Shown here piece after piece: positions 43,342 to 52,374 of a stretch of 64,000 nt of DNA. The notes below the pieces were generated by a model. It searched no databases. It was not told where the DNA came from and saw only the letters and a list, made by a program, of their open reading frames with translations. The translations under genes and the position numbers were made by a program. Where the stretch lies: positions 55,358-119,357 of the forward strand of contig CANJLF010000007.1 of the NCBI GenBank assembly GCA_947475295.1. Reading direction: 5' to 3'. This stretch comes from Fidelibacterota bacterium (GTDB lineage Bacteria; Pseudomonadota; Alphaproteobacteria; Rhodospirillales; Rhodospirillaceae). Each line of letters starts with the position of its first letter. The stretch's first letter is position 1.

Positions 43342-44286
43342 ATGACATCAAAACGCATCAAAACAGCGGCATTGGTATGGCTTGCGGTATGGGGCTGTGC
43401 GGCAAGCGCGCAAGCGGCGCCCATCGACTGGAGCAAGGTCGCGGGTAAAAGCATCACACTGTTCTATCCCGGCCAGATGTCCTTGGAGATGCTGCTGACT
43501 CAGAGCGAACACAGCGGAGCTTCGAAGTTCCGCGAGGGCAAAGGCTGCCGCGGCTGCCACGAGGGCGAAGAGCAGTCCTCGGGCAATCTCACCGTCGCCG
43601 ACAAATCCGTCGAGCCGACGCCGATCAAGGACAAGCCCGGCTTCGTGACCATGAACGTCAAGACCGCGCACGATGCCGAGCGGCTGTACGTTTATGTCGA
43701 ATTCAACCCCGGCTCGCAGCCTGATGCCGGCATGGACAAAAACTTCGCCACCAAAGTCGCCCTGATGCTCGACGACGGCGGCGTGGCCGAAGCGGCGCGC
43801 GCCGGCTGCTGGGCGGCCTGTCACGACAACGCCACCCGCATGGCCAGCGGCGGCGACAAGGAAACCACCAAGTATCTCGCCCGCAGCCGCGCCTCCGTGA
43901 CGCGCCAGGGCGGCGCGGACATCAAGCCCGCCGCCGAGCTCGACAAGATCCGCACCGAGGGCGGCTTCCTGGAATACTGGCAGGCGCGTCTAAAGCCCGG
44001 CGCCGCGCCGGACGTGGTCGACGGCGATATCCTCGATAAACGCGCCGAGCATAAGACGCCCATGGTTGTGGCCGAGGCGGCTGAGAACAACGGCCTGTGG
44101 TCGGTCACCTTCAGCCGCAAATTGATGGCGGGCGCGCCGTACAAAGATTTCGCGCCGGGCAAGACCTATACCATCGGCTTCTCGGTCCATGCCGGGCATA
44201 CCGGTCACCGCTTTCACTACGTCTCACTGGAAAAAACGTTGATGCTCGACGGCGGCAAGGCTGACTTCATCGCAGCAGGGCCTTAA
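43342..44286 (+). CDS. Periplasmic haem protein, ethylbenzene-dehydrogenase/cytochrome c-552-like
   Basis: First gene of the electron-conduit operon, 314 residues. It has a signal peptide (ending SAQA) and one canonical c-type haem site (CRGCH at about 69-73). A second Cys/His cluster, CWAACH (CxxxCH), is found in the DMSO-reductase-like haem-b-binding (EB_dh, PF09459-type) fold. The fold is also seen in FVTMNVKTAHDAERLYVYVE and YTIGFSVHAGHTGHRFHYVS. It probably carries electrons in the periplasm. ATG 43342 gives a clean signal peptide and is preferred over the frame opening at 43312. Only 8 bp separate it from the decahaem gene. Confidence 0.82.
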   Translation: MTSKRIKTAALVWLAVWGCAASAQAAPIDWSKVAGKSITLFYPGQMSLEMLLTQSEHSGASKFREGKGCRGCHEGEEQSSGNLTVADKSVEPTPIKDKPGFVTMNVKTAHDAERLYVYVEFNPGSQPDAGMDKNFATKVALMLDDGGVAEAARAGCWAACHDNATRMASGGDKETTKYLARSRASVTRQGGADIKPAAELDKIRTEGGFLEYWQARLKPGAAPDVVDGDILDKRAEHKTPMVVAEAAENNGLWSVTFSRKLMAGAPYKDFAPGKTYTIGFSVHAGHTGHRFHYVSLEKTLMLDGGKADFIAAGP

Positions 44287-44294
44287 AGGCCGCT

Positions 44295-45230
44295 ATGACA
44301 CGGTGGGGACGCGCACTTGCTGCTCTGTTTGCGGTGACGGTGGTTTTAGCGCTGAGTTCTTCAGCGCGCGCCGCTGAAGACAATCCCAACGCCGTCGAGC
44401 CCTGCCTTAAATGCCACGACGATCCCGGCATCGCCGGCGTGCTGCATACAGCGCATATGATGTCGGCCGATCCGCGCACCAAGGTCGCGGCCATCGGCTG
44501 CCAGAACTGTCACGGCGACAGCTCCGACCACGCCACGTTTATCGCCCGCGCCGCCACCGGCGGGCAGGGACGCCCGTCGCCGGGACGGGTGTTTAAAGGC
44601 CCGCACGCCTCGCCGGTGGCCTTCATGAACGAAGCCTGCACCGGCTGCCATCAAGGCGGTACGGCCTTGCATTGGCAGGGCAGCCAGCACGCCAACGCCG
44701 ACGTCGCCTGCGCGAGCTGCCATAGCTCGCATGTCGTCCAGGACCCGGTGTTGGTCAAGACGACGCAGGCAGCCGTGTGTTTCACCTGCCATGCCGAGCG
44801 CCGTGCCGACGCGCTGAAGCCCTCGCACCATCCGGTGTTGGAAGGGCACATGAGCTGCTCGGATTGCCACAACCCCCACGGCTCCGACGGCCCCACGCTG
44901 CTGCGCCAGGCGTCCGTGACCGACACCTGCCTCTCCTGCCACGATGAAAAGCGTGGGCCTTTCCTGTGGGAACACGCGCCGGTGCAGGAGAATTGCGCGA
45001 TCTGCCATACGCCCCACGGCTCCGTGCAGGCCAGTCTGTTGAAGCAGCGCCCACCCTATCTGTGCCAGGATTGCCATGACAGTTCGACCCACAATAGCCA
45101 GCCTTTCAGTGGCGCCAACTTGCCGGGCGGACCGGTGCCGGGGCGGCAAATGGTTCAGCGTGCCTGCCTCAACTGCCATAGCGCCATCCACGGCTCCAAC
45201 CATCCCTCGGGCGCGAGGTTCGCGCGATGA
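44295..45230 (+). CDS. DmsE/MtrA-family decahaem c-type cytochrome
   Basis: A 311-residue periplasmic or porin-embedded cytochrome with a signal peptide (ending ARA). It has exactly ten CXXCH haem sites: CLKCH, CQNCH, CTGCH, CASCH, CFTCH, CSDCH, CLSCH, CAICH, CQDCH, CLNCH. Length and haem number match MtrA, PioA and DmsE, which pass electrons through an MtrB-type barrel across the outer membrane. The next gene overlaps it by 4 bases (ATGA) and encodes that barrel. Confidence 0.95.
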   Translation: MTRWGRALAALFAVTVVLALSSSARAAEDNPNAVEPCLKCHDDPGIAGVLHTAHMMSADPRTKVAAIGCQNCHGDSSDHATFIARAATGGQGRPSPGRVFKGPHASPVAFMNEACTGCHQGGTALHWQGSQHANADVACASCHSSHVVQDPVLVKTTQAAVCFTCHAERRADALKPSHHPVLEGHMSCSDCHNPHGSDGPTLLRQASVTDTCLSCHDEKRGPFLWEHAPVQENCAICHTPHGSVQASLLKQRPPYLCQDCHDSSTHNSQPFSGANLPGGPVPGRQMVQRACLNCHSAIHGSNHPSGARFAR

Positions 45231-47476
45231 GGGCACGCACGCTCTTTTTGGTGACGACCGCTTTGCTGACGACCGCAGCCCAGGCGCAAGACGACGGCTT
45301 CGATCTCGGCGCCGTGCCGCCGCCGCCGGCGCCGCCGCCGCTGTTCGTCAATTCCATCGAGGCCGGCATCGGCTACCAAAGCGTGGACTCCTTCGACTTC
45401 GGGCGCTACGGCGGCATCACCGCCAAAGGACCCTTCGCCATCGTCCAAGCCACCATCGACGGCGGCGATGCCTGGAAAGACGGCACAACGTTCTGGGACG
45501 CGAACGTCAACCTGCGCGGCTTCCATGATTTCAGCGTTCGGGCGCGCGGCGGCGCGCAGGGGTCCTGGCGCGTCGATGCCTTTGCCGACATCTTCAGACG
45601 CGCGATCACGGACAGTGCCCGCACGCCGTTCATTGGCAGCACTTTGCTGACCTTGCCCGCCGGCTGGCGGACCGGTTCATCGTCAGCCCAATTCACGCAG
45701 CTCAATTCCAACTTGAAGCCCTTGGAGCTGAAAGTCGATTGGACCACGGTCGGCGGCGCGTTTGTGTGGACCCCCTATCAGGGCTACGAGCTGCGTCTGC
45801 AATTCACCAATCGCAGCCGCGAGGGGCTGCGGCCGGGCAGCCTGCCCTTCGGTCAGGAAGGCAATTTCCCCGTCGGCGTGTTCTTCGCCCAGCCCATCGA
45901 CTTCGACACCCATCAGGGCGCGGTGTCCGTCGCCTACGTCGATCCCAAGCTGCAATGGAACGTGTCCTATAATATTTCGGTGTTCACAAGCTCCATTGAG
46001 TCCGTCACGGTCGCCAACCCTTACGCGCTTTCGCTCAGTAATGCGCCGAGCAACATCTGGCCGGCGGGGGCGCTCGCCGGCTATCCCTTTGGCGTCGGCC
46101 AATACGGCTCCCCGCCGGATTCCATTGCTCACCAGGTGCTGCTCGCGGGCGGCTATAGCTTCTCGCCCAAGACCCGCATGACCGCGCGGCTGTCCTATTC
46201 CCTGCAGACGCAGAACGACCGCTTCCTGCCCTATACCGCCAACACGGGTCTCACGGTCAACACGCCGCTGCCGCGCACGTCGCTGCATGGCAAGGTCGAG
46301 AAGCTTCACGGCAACCTGAACCTGACGTCGCGCCCGTCGAACGAGCTCGATCTCGCGGCCAGCTATAGCTTCGATGACCGCCAGAATCTTTCGCCGTCGG
46401 ATATTTATTCATATGTCGCCAATGACGTGCAGGATCAGGTTCAGCCGGTCATTCCGGGCAACAGCCGCTATATCCGCATCAATCTGCCCCACAGCTTCAC
46501 GTTCCATCAAACCAAGGCCGAAGCCGGCTACCGCGTGACGTCGCGCACGCGGCTCAGTGTTTCCTATACCGGCGATTTCCAGCGCCGCACCGATCAGGCG
46601 GTCTCAAAAACCAACGAGCAAAGCTTCAAGGCCAAGGTGCTGTCGTCTTTCGAAGCAGGCTCAGCCTGGGTTTCAGCCGGCTATGCTTTCCGCAACGGCA
46701 CCAACTACGACAGTGCCGTGCCCTGGGACTTGAGCCATACCCAGGCCTATCTCAATGCCGCGCCGACGAGCCGCTCCATCGAGCAGCCGTTCATGCGCAA
46801 ATACAATCTTGCCGACCGCCGGCGGAGCGAATTTAAGAGCGGAGCGACCTTCGATGCCGCGACGTCTTTGGCCGTTAGTCTGTCCGGCGGCTTCGCCAAG
46901 GACGACTATCTGTATTCGCCCGTGGGCCTAACGTCGTCTCAATCGGCCACACTCGACGGCGATGTGTCCTATGTGTTCGGCAAGGCGCTGACGCTGTCGG
47001 TCTTCGCGGGCGTGCAGCGCATCCATGCCAACCAGAACGGCTATCTGATTTTCGACACCACCTCGGGCAATCCCTTGCGCAACTGGCGCGTGGCCACGGG
47101 GGATGCCGTCAACAGCGCCGGCGCGCGCGCGAGCTGGCAGGTCGTGCCCAAGCGTTTCAAGCTCGACACGTCTTACGCGCTCACCGACGGCACTAGCCGC
47201 ACGGGCGTGCAGTCTTCGCCGAGCTTCCTCGGCACGGTGTCATCGCCGCTGCCAGCCGCCCGCGACATCACCCATAGCGGTGAGATCACGGGCGAATATG
47301 CCTTTCGGCCCGATACGGCGGTGAAAGTTGGTTACACCATTGCCCGCCACATCAGCCGCGACTGGCAGTACGATCACCTGGGCGCCGCACCCGTCGCGCA
47401 GATTTTAGGCTCGGCCACCCTGCCGCCGCGCTACACTGCCCATGTGGTGTGGCTGACAACCCGCTATCAGTTCTAA
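45227..47476 (+). CDS. MtrB/PioB-family outer-membrane porin
   Basis: A 749-residue outer-membrane beta-barrel that sheathes the decahaem cytochrome. It has a signal peptide (ending AAQA) and a Pro-rich start (LGAVPPPPAPPPLF). Dozens of amphipathic strands with turns follow (YELRLQFTNRSREGLRPGSL, KTRMTARLSYSLQTQNDRFL, TAVKVGYTIARHISRDWQYD), and the C-terminus ends in Phe (VVWLTTRYQF). The N-terminal CxxC of some Shewanella MtrB proteins is absent. It is translationally coupled to the decahaem gene. Confidence 0.92.
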   Translation: MRARTLFLVTTALLTTAAQAQDDGFDLGAVPPPPAPPPLFVNSIEAGIGYQSVDSFDFGRYGGITAKGPFAIVQATIDGGDAWKDGTTFWDANVNLRGFHDFSVRARGGAQGSWRVDAFADIFRRAITDSARTPFIGSTLLTLPAGWRTGSSSAQFTQLNSNLKPLELKVDWTTVGGAFVWTPYQGYELRLQFTNRSREGLRPGSLPFGQEGNFPVGVFFAQPIDFDTHQGAVSVAYVDPKLQWNVSYNISVFTSSIESVTVANPYALSLSNAPSNIWPAGALAGYPFGVGQYGSPPDSIAHQVLLAGGYSFSPKTRMTARLSYSLQTQNDRFLPYTANTGLTVNTPLPRTSLHGKVEKLHGNLNLTSRPSNELDLAASYSFDDRQNLSPSDIYSYVANDVQDQVQPVIPGNSRYIRINLPHSFTFHQTKAEAGYRVTSRTRLSVSYTGDFQRRTDQAVSKTNEQSFKAKVLSSFEAGSAWVSAGYAFRNGTNYDSAVPWDLSHTQAYLNAAPTSRSIEQPFMRKYNLADRRRSEFKSGATFDAATSLAVSLSGGFAKDDYLYSPVGLTSSQSATLDGDVSYVFGKALTLSVFAGVQRIHANQNGYLIFDTTSGNPLRNWRVATGDAVNSAGARASWQVVPKRFKLDTSYALTDGTSRTGVQSSPSFLGTVSSPLPAARDITHSGEITGEYAFRPDTAVKVGYTIARHISRDWQYDHLGAAPVAQILGSATLPPRYTAHVVWLTTRYQF

Positions 47477-47487
47477 GGGCGAGAGCG

Positions 47488-49104
47488 ATGCTGCCGGTGC
47501 AACCCTCCTTCGAACGCCTGGCTCTTAACCGCATCACCTTCGGCGCCCGCGAAGCCGACATCGAGAAAGTGCGCAAGGACGGCTGGGCGGCCTGGGTCCA
47601 CGACCAGCTCAATCCGCCGCTCGGTGACGAGCCGGCCATCACTGCACATTTGGCGCCTCAGACCATGCGCATCAAATATGCCGTGCAGCTTCCCGCCGGC
47701 AACAGTCCCGGCTGGCCTGCCATCGACGAGCGCCGCAAGCTGAATTACCTGCACGCCGATCTGCCCTTCATCTGGGACATGGTCAGCAAGACCGAGATCT
47801 CCATCGCGCCCAACGAGCGCGCGCGCATTCAGGACGAACTCAACGCTGCCCTTTGGGTGCGCAACACCCATGCCCACTATCAGGTGCGCGAGTTCATGGC
47901 CGACTTCTGGGCCAATCATTTCAATGTCGGCCGCCAGGAGGACGTCTACGCTTCGGCGGCTCTGGCGGTTTACGACGGCCAGGTTATACGGCCGCGCGTG
48001 TTCGGGAATTTCCGCGATCTCTTGGAAGCCGTGACCTGCAGCGCCGCTATGATGCGGTATCTCAACAACGCCGAAAGCGGCGCCGCCGCGCCGACGGAGA
48101 ACTTCGCCCGCGAGCTTTTGGAACTCCATACATTGGGTGCGCCTTCCTATTTTGGCGTGGGCGGCAACGCGCCCAGCACTGTGGATGTCGGCGGCATGAC
48201 GGTCGCTGTCGGATTCACCGACGCCGATGTGGTGGCGGCTGCGCGTGCGTTGTCGGGCTGGACCATCGAACACGGCCAGCGCGGCGAGGACGGCGATCTG
48301 CCCTTCACCGGCAAGTTCATCTACAACCCCGTGCAGCACAGCACCCAGGCCGGCGTGTTCATGGGCGTGGACTTGGCGCCGCTGACGGCGCCCATGGCCC
48401 AGGGTCGGCGCGTATTGGATATCGTTGCCGTCCACCCCGCCACCGCGGTCTTCGTTTGCGGAAAACTGTGCCGGCGTATTTTCGGCGATGCCGTGCCGCC
48501 CACCGTCCTGCCGCGCGCTGTTGCCGCCTGGACCGCCCACCGCGACAAACCCGATCAGATCGCGCGCGTGATCGCTGCTATTGCGCTGGGTGACGACCTG
48601 GCGGGCCGCGAGATGGGCCTGCCTGCGTCCAAAATCCGCCGGCCTCACGAGCGCATGATGGCGCTGTTCCGCTCAACCGGTGTGACCGTCAACGTCTACG
48701 ACGGCGCCGGACACGCATTTTTGTCGTTGGGCGAGGGACTTTACGCCTGGCCCACGCCGGACGGACGCCCCGACGGCAACGGCGACTGGCTCTCGGCCGC
48801 GGCCTACCTCAGATATTGGAACCTGATGTTCGACACGTTGGATCATCCATCCTTTAATACCGACTTGTTCGGTCAGACGCCTAAGCACGTCACGGGTTCA
48901 CCGGAAGGCATCATCGAGTACTGGGTCGGGCGCATGGTTGGCTGCAGCTTGCGGCCCGCCGGCATGAAGGCGCTGATCGACGATGCGCTGGCGCCCATCG
49001 GCGTCATGGCGGCGTACAGGTCCGGCGGCGTCACCAATATTGAGAACGCGCTGCGTCGCCTGGTGGTGCTGATCGCCGCCTCGCCTGAATTTTCTTTGAG
49101 ATAG
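47488..49104 (+). CDS. DUF1800 family protein
   Basis: A 538-residue protein of the DUF1800 family. FERLALNRITFGAREADIEK at the start, MADFWANHFNV, NFARELLELHTLGA, ARALSGWTI and ALRRLVVLIAASPEFSLR at the end are family hallmarks. The family is widespread and almost always paired with DUF1501, but its biochemistry is unknown. No obvious signal peptide is seen from ATG 47488 (GGGCGAGAG site upstream); a GTG at 47449 would overlap mtrB. It lies 11 bp after the porin gene, so it is co-transcribed with the electron-transfer genes. Confidence 0.88.
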   Translation: MLPVQPSFERLALNRITFGAREADIEKVRKDGWAAWVHDQLNPPLGDEPAITAHLAPQTMRIKYAVQLPAGNSPGWPAIDERRKLNYLHADLPFIWDMVSKTEISIAPNERARIQDELNAALWVRNTHAHYQVREFMADFWANHFNVGRQEDVYASAALAVYDGQVIRPRVFGNFRDLLEAVTCSAAMMRYLNNAESGAAAPTENFARELLELHTLGAPSYFGVGGNAPSTVDVGGMTVAVGFTDADVVAAARALSGWTIEHGQRGEDGDLPFTGKFIYNPVQHSTQAGVFMGVDLAPLTAPMAQGRRVLDIVAVHPATAVFVCGKLCRRIFGDAVPPTVLPRAVAAWTAHRDKPDQIARVIAAIALGDDLAGREMGLPASKIRRPHERMMALFRSTGVTVNVYDGAGHAFLSLGEGLYAWPTPDGRPDGNGDWLSAAAYLRYWNLMFDTLDHPSFNTDLFGQTPKHVTGSPEGIIEYWVGRMVGCSLRPAGMKALIDDALAPIGVMAAYRSGGVTNIENALRRLVVLIAASPEFSLR

Positions 49105-49113
49105 GGGATAGTC

Positions 49114-50352
49114 ATGGGTCTTTCCCGCCGCACGCTTTTGACCACGGGAGGCCTCGTCACCGCCGGCGCCGCGCTGACGGCCTTGGCGCCCGGGGTGAGG
49201 GTGGCTTTCAATAAACTCGGGCAACCGCCCCAGCGCGACATACTGGTGGTGGTGTTCTTACGCTTCGGCAGCGACGGCCTGACCATGATTGCGCCCGCCG
49301 ATGACGCCGATTACCGCGACAAACGGCCGAACATCGCCGTAACGACGTCGGGCGCGACGGCCGGCCTGCCCATCGGCTCATTGGACGGCGTGCCGTTCTT
49401 CATGCATCCGGCGCTGCCGGAGTTGAAAGCGCTTTACGATTCGGGAAGTCTCGCGGTGGTTCACGCCGTGGGTTTGCCGACCAACACGCGCAGCCATTTT
49501 GAGAGCCAGGACATGATGGAGCGCGGGGCGATTGAGAGCGACGGGCCCTTCAAGGGCGGCTGGCTCGCCCGGCATCTCATGGCGCGTGACTTAGCCTTGC
49601 CAAGCTTAGGGGCCGTGGCCAGCGCCGCCGACGTGCAGTCTTCGCTGGCCGGTTACGCCGGCGCCGTGGCGATCCCCGACGTCACGCAGTTCAATGTCAC
49701 CGGCGGCGACTTCAATCTCAATGTCATTGACGCCCTCAATGCCGGCGACGAGGCCCAGGCTAGCGCCGTGCGCGGCACGGTCGGCATGATCCGCTCGGTC
49801 CGTGAGAGCTTAAAGAAAATCGCCGGCGGTTATACCAGCGTGCCTTATCCGGGCGGCGAGTTCGCCACCGCCATGCGCTCGGTCGCCAATCTGGTGAAAA
49901 TGGGCGCGGGGCTGGAGGTGGCGACCGTCGACTTCGGCGGCTGGGATCATCACTACAGCATGAACGCCTATTTCCCCGGCCATGCCCAGCAGCTGTCCAA
50001 AACCTTGAGCGCCTTCTGGGCCGACATGCAGCCCTTTCATGACCGCCTGACCGTCGTGACCATGACCGAGTTCGGCCGCCGTCTGGAGGAGAACACGGCC
50101 GGCGGCACGGACCACGGCGCGGCCTCGTTCATGTTCGCGCTGGGCGGCGCTGTGAAGGGCGGGCGGCTTTACGGCAAGTGGCCGGGTTTGCGGCCTACCG
50201 ACCTCAGGGAAGGCGATCTTCGGATCACCACCGACGTGCGCCAAGTGTTACAGGAAATTCTGGCTAAACGGCGCGGGGAGGCGGCCCTGGCCAAGATTTT
50301 CCCGGCCCTGCCCTATGAGCCCCTAGGAATTGTGGGCAATGCGTTCGCCTGA
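49114..50352 (+). CDS. DUF1501 family protein, Tat-exported
   Basis: A 412-residue periplasmic protein of the DUF1501 (sulfatase/phosphatase-fold) family. A twin-arginine signal (LSRRTLLTTGGLVTAGAAL) is followed by FLRFGSDGLTMIAPADD, VHAVGLPTNTRSHFESQDMM, FGGWDHHYSMN and VVTMTEFGRRLEENTAGGTD. The His/Asp-rich motifs are typical and could bind metal. It usually occurs with DUF1800, as here (9-bp gap). It is the last gene of the operon; a small hairpin without a T run lies at 50373-50389. Confidence 0.9.
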   Translation: MGLSRRTLLTTGGLVTAGAALTALAPGVRVAFNKLGQPPQRDILVVVFLRFGSDGLTMIAPADDADYRDKRPNIAVTTSGATAGLPIGSLDGVPFFMHPALPELKALYDSGSLAVVHAVGLPTNTRSHFESQDMMERGAIESDGPFKGGWLARHLMARDLALPSLGAVASAADVQSSLAGYAGAVAIPDVTQFNVTGGDFNLNVIDALNAGDEAQASAVRGTVGMIRSVRESLKKIAGGYTSVPYPGGEFATAMRSVANLVKMGAGLEVATVDFGGWDHHYSMNAYFPGHAQQLSKTLSAFWADMQPFHDRLTVVTMTEFGRRLEENTAGGTDHGAASFMFALGGAVKGGRLYGKWPGLRPTDLREGDLRITTDVRQVLQEILAKRRGEAALAKIFPALPYEPLGIVGNAFA

Positions 50353-50526
50353 ACTGGTTCTTGTAGGTTGGCGCGGAACGTCATTCCGCTCAGAACATGT
50401 ATGGTTTCGGACATGAGGGGGTTTATCTACGGTTGTAAATTTTAACCGTGCACAACAATTGCGTAGCCCATTAATAGTTTCGGCCATATACTTTCTCGCT
50501 GTGGGGTTCGTATTCCGGAGGGCGAG

Positions 50527-51750
50527 ATGGGGTCCAAGCCAGACGTACCGTCTTTCCAGGCTATGATCCTGGAGGGCCATGAATTTCAGCGCGAGATCGG
50601 CACTCATGTTCTGAAGATGTGCGGCGCCAGCGAGGTTATCGAAGCGGCCACCGGCACCGAAGCTATCGCGTTTTTGGAAACCCGCAGCGAACCTCTCGAC
50701 ATTATGGTCTGCGACCTCAACATGCCGGGCATGGATGGCCTGGAATTCCTTCGTCATATTGGCCTCAGGCGGAGCGGCGTGTCGGTCATCCTCGCCAGCG
50801 GCATGGATGCGGACATTATTCGCGCCGCCGAAATGATGGCGCGCAGCTACGGCGTGAAGATCATCGGGACCGTCCAAAAGCCGCTGTCCGAAGGCAAGCT
50901 GTTGCCGCTCATCCTCATGCATTTCGGCCAAAGCCTGATCCCGCCGCGCGCGCGGGCCAAGGCCATGCCGGTGGAGGACATCCGCGCGGCCATCGCCAAG
51001 CGGCAGTTCGAGCCGTTCTTTCAGCCCAAAGTCCATATGCACAACTGCCAAATTGCAGGCGTCGAAGCGCTGATGCGCTGGCGTCATCCGACGTTGGGCC
51101 TGATCCAGCCGGGATCGTTCATCCCGGTAATGGAAGCCAACAACCTAATTTCCGAAGTGACCTTCAGCCTGGTCGAGCAGGCGCTGACAGCTTGTTCTCA
51201 ATGGAGACGCGAAGGCCTGGATACGACAGTGGCGGTCAATCTTTCCGTGGACTCGCTGCGCGATACCACGCTGCCCGACAAGCTCTCCAACATGGTGGCG
51301 TCGGCCGGACTTCATCCGGAATCCTTCACCATCGAAGTCACCGAGACCGTGGCCATAACCGACCTCGGCCATTCGCTGGAAACCCTCGCACGCTTGCGCA
51401 TGAGGGGCTTCGGACTATCTTTCGACGACTACGGAACCGGCTTCTCATCCATGCAGCAGCTGACGCGCATGCCCTTCAGCGAGATCAAGATCGATCAGGT
51501 CTTCGTCACCGGCGCCGCCAGGCAGGATGTGCTGCAAGCCCTGCTCGGCACCATCATCACCATGGCCAAGCGCTTAAGGCTGCGTAGCGTCGCCGAAGGA
51601 GTCGAAACCGAACAGGACTGGCAGGTGGTCGCGCGCCTTGGCTGCGACGTGGCGCAAGGTAACTTCATCGGCAAACCCATGCCGGCAAACGAGCTTGTGA
51701 CCTGGTATCACAACTGGATGGGAACCCACCAAAGCGTCGCCGGCGAATAG
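50527..51750 (+). CDS. Response regulator with EAL c-di-GMP phosphodiesterase output
   Basis: A 407-residue cytoplasmic protein. A receiver domain (about 10-130) has the phospho-acceptor Asp63 (VCDLNMPGMDG) and Lys (TVQKPLSEGK). The usual N-terminal acidic pair is replaced by Glu-Gly (MILEGHE), so phosphorylation may be altered. The EAL domain (about 152-395) keeps EAL (GVEALMRWRHP), VNLSVDSL, the IEVTET Glu, DDYGTGFSSMQQL, KIDQVFV and VAEGVETEQDW, so it looks catalytically intact. It hydrolyses c-di-GMP to pGpG. A separate promoter is likely in the 174-bp gap after the DUF1501 gene. Confidence 0.9.
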   Translation: MGSKPDVPSFQAMILEGHEFQREIGTHVLKMCGASEVIEAATGTEAIAFLETRSEPLDIMVCDLNMPGMDGLEFLRHIGLRRSGVSVILASGMDADIIRAAEMMARSYGVKIIGTVQKPLSEGKLLPLILMHFGQSLIPPRARAKAMPVEDIRAAIAKRQFEPFFQPKVHMHNCQIAGVEALMRWRHPTLGLIQPGSFIPVMEANNLISEVTFSLVEQALTACSQWRREGLDTTVAVNLSVDSLRDTTLPDKLSNMVASAGLHPESFTIEVTETVAITDLGHSLETLARLRMRGFGLSFDDYGTGFSSMQQLTRMPFSEIKIDQVFVTGAARQDVLQALLGTIITMAKRLRLRSVAEGVETEQDWQVVARLGCDVAQGNFIGKPMPANELVTWYHNWMGTHQSVAGE

Positions 51751-51868
51751 CCTCAATAAATGGCAGAGTTCAATGGCGGCGTTTGATTTCGCGGCGTCGC
51801 GGCCCTCTATCAGTCTTTCAGAACAAGGATCTCAAAGCGGCCGAAGCCGTGCAGGCGATCTCAGCCGA

Positions 51869-52285
51869 TTAGTCTTGATTGGGATTGGGCTGCGCTGGTG
51901 ATGGCGCGGGTGCCGGCTCGGGTCCCTCTTCGATCGTGACTGTCGTTCCGCCGCCTATGTCTTCCCGCATCATATTATCCATGGGCCCGGCTTTGATCAG
52001 TTTTGTCACCAGGGGGCAGCGGGTGGCGCGGCCGGCATCGACGGCCGGGCGCATGATGTGATTGATGACTTTCTCGGTGCCGGTGAAATACGTGCAGTTC
52101 AGATGCGCCATAGCGCCTTGGGTGGTCTCGCCGGTCGTGGCTCCGCCGATGAGCAGCGCGTAGCCTGCGTCGTGCAGGCCGACCGCACCGAGCACCATCG
52201 CCAGCACCGCAATGATGGCGACCCTGCGAATTGTCCACCGACGAAGTTTGCGCGCGCGCAGTCTTTCGGCTTCCGGATCGATCAC
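51869..52285 (-). CDS. Hypothetical single-pass membrane protein
   Basis: A 138-residue protein. It has a basic cytoplasmic start (RLRARKLRRWTIRR), one membrane helix (VAIIAVLAMVLGAVGL), an exported part with two Cys (LNCTYFTG, RCPLVTK) that may form a disulfide, and a Pro-rich C-terminal tail (PEPAPAPSPAQPNPN). Function is unknown. Confidence 0.65.
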   Translation of the reverse strand: MIDPEAERLRARKLRRWTIRRVAIIAVLAMVLGAVGLHDAGYALLIGGATTGETTQGAMAHLNCTYFTGTEKVINHIMRPAVDAGRATRCPLVTKLIKAGPMDNMMREDIGGGTTVTIEEGPEPAPAPSPAQPNPNQD

Positions 52286-52374
52286 GTTTATGTGTCCTTT
52301 CGCGCGCCGCTGTACCGGCGCCAGTACTCGTATTAAACTATAAGTCGCAGGGTCCTGCTATCGGGGAGACCGTC

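Noticed and set aside
47473..48648. Antisense open frame (391 codons) over the DUF1800 gene
   Set aside because: His/Arg/Gly-rich antisense shadow of a well-supported gene.
50373..50389. Hairpin after the DUF1501 gene as a terminator
   Set aside because: The stem has only six pairs and is not followed by a T run.
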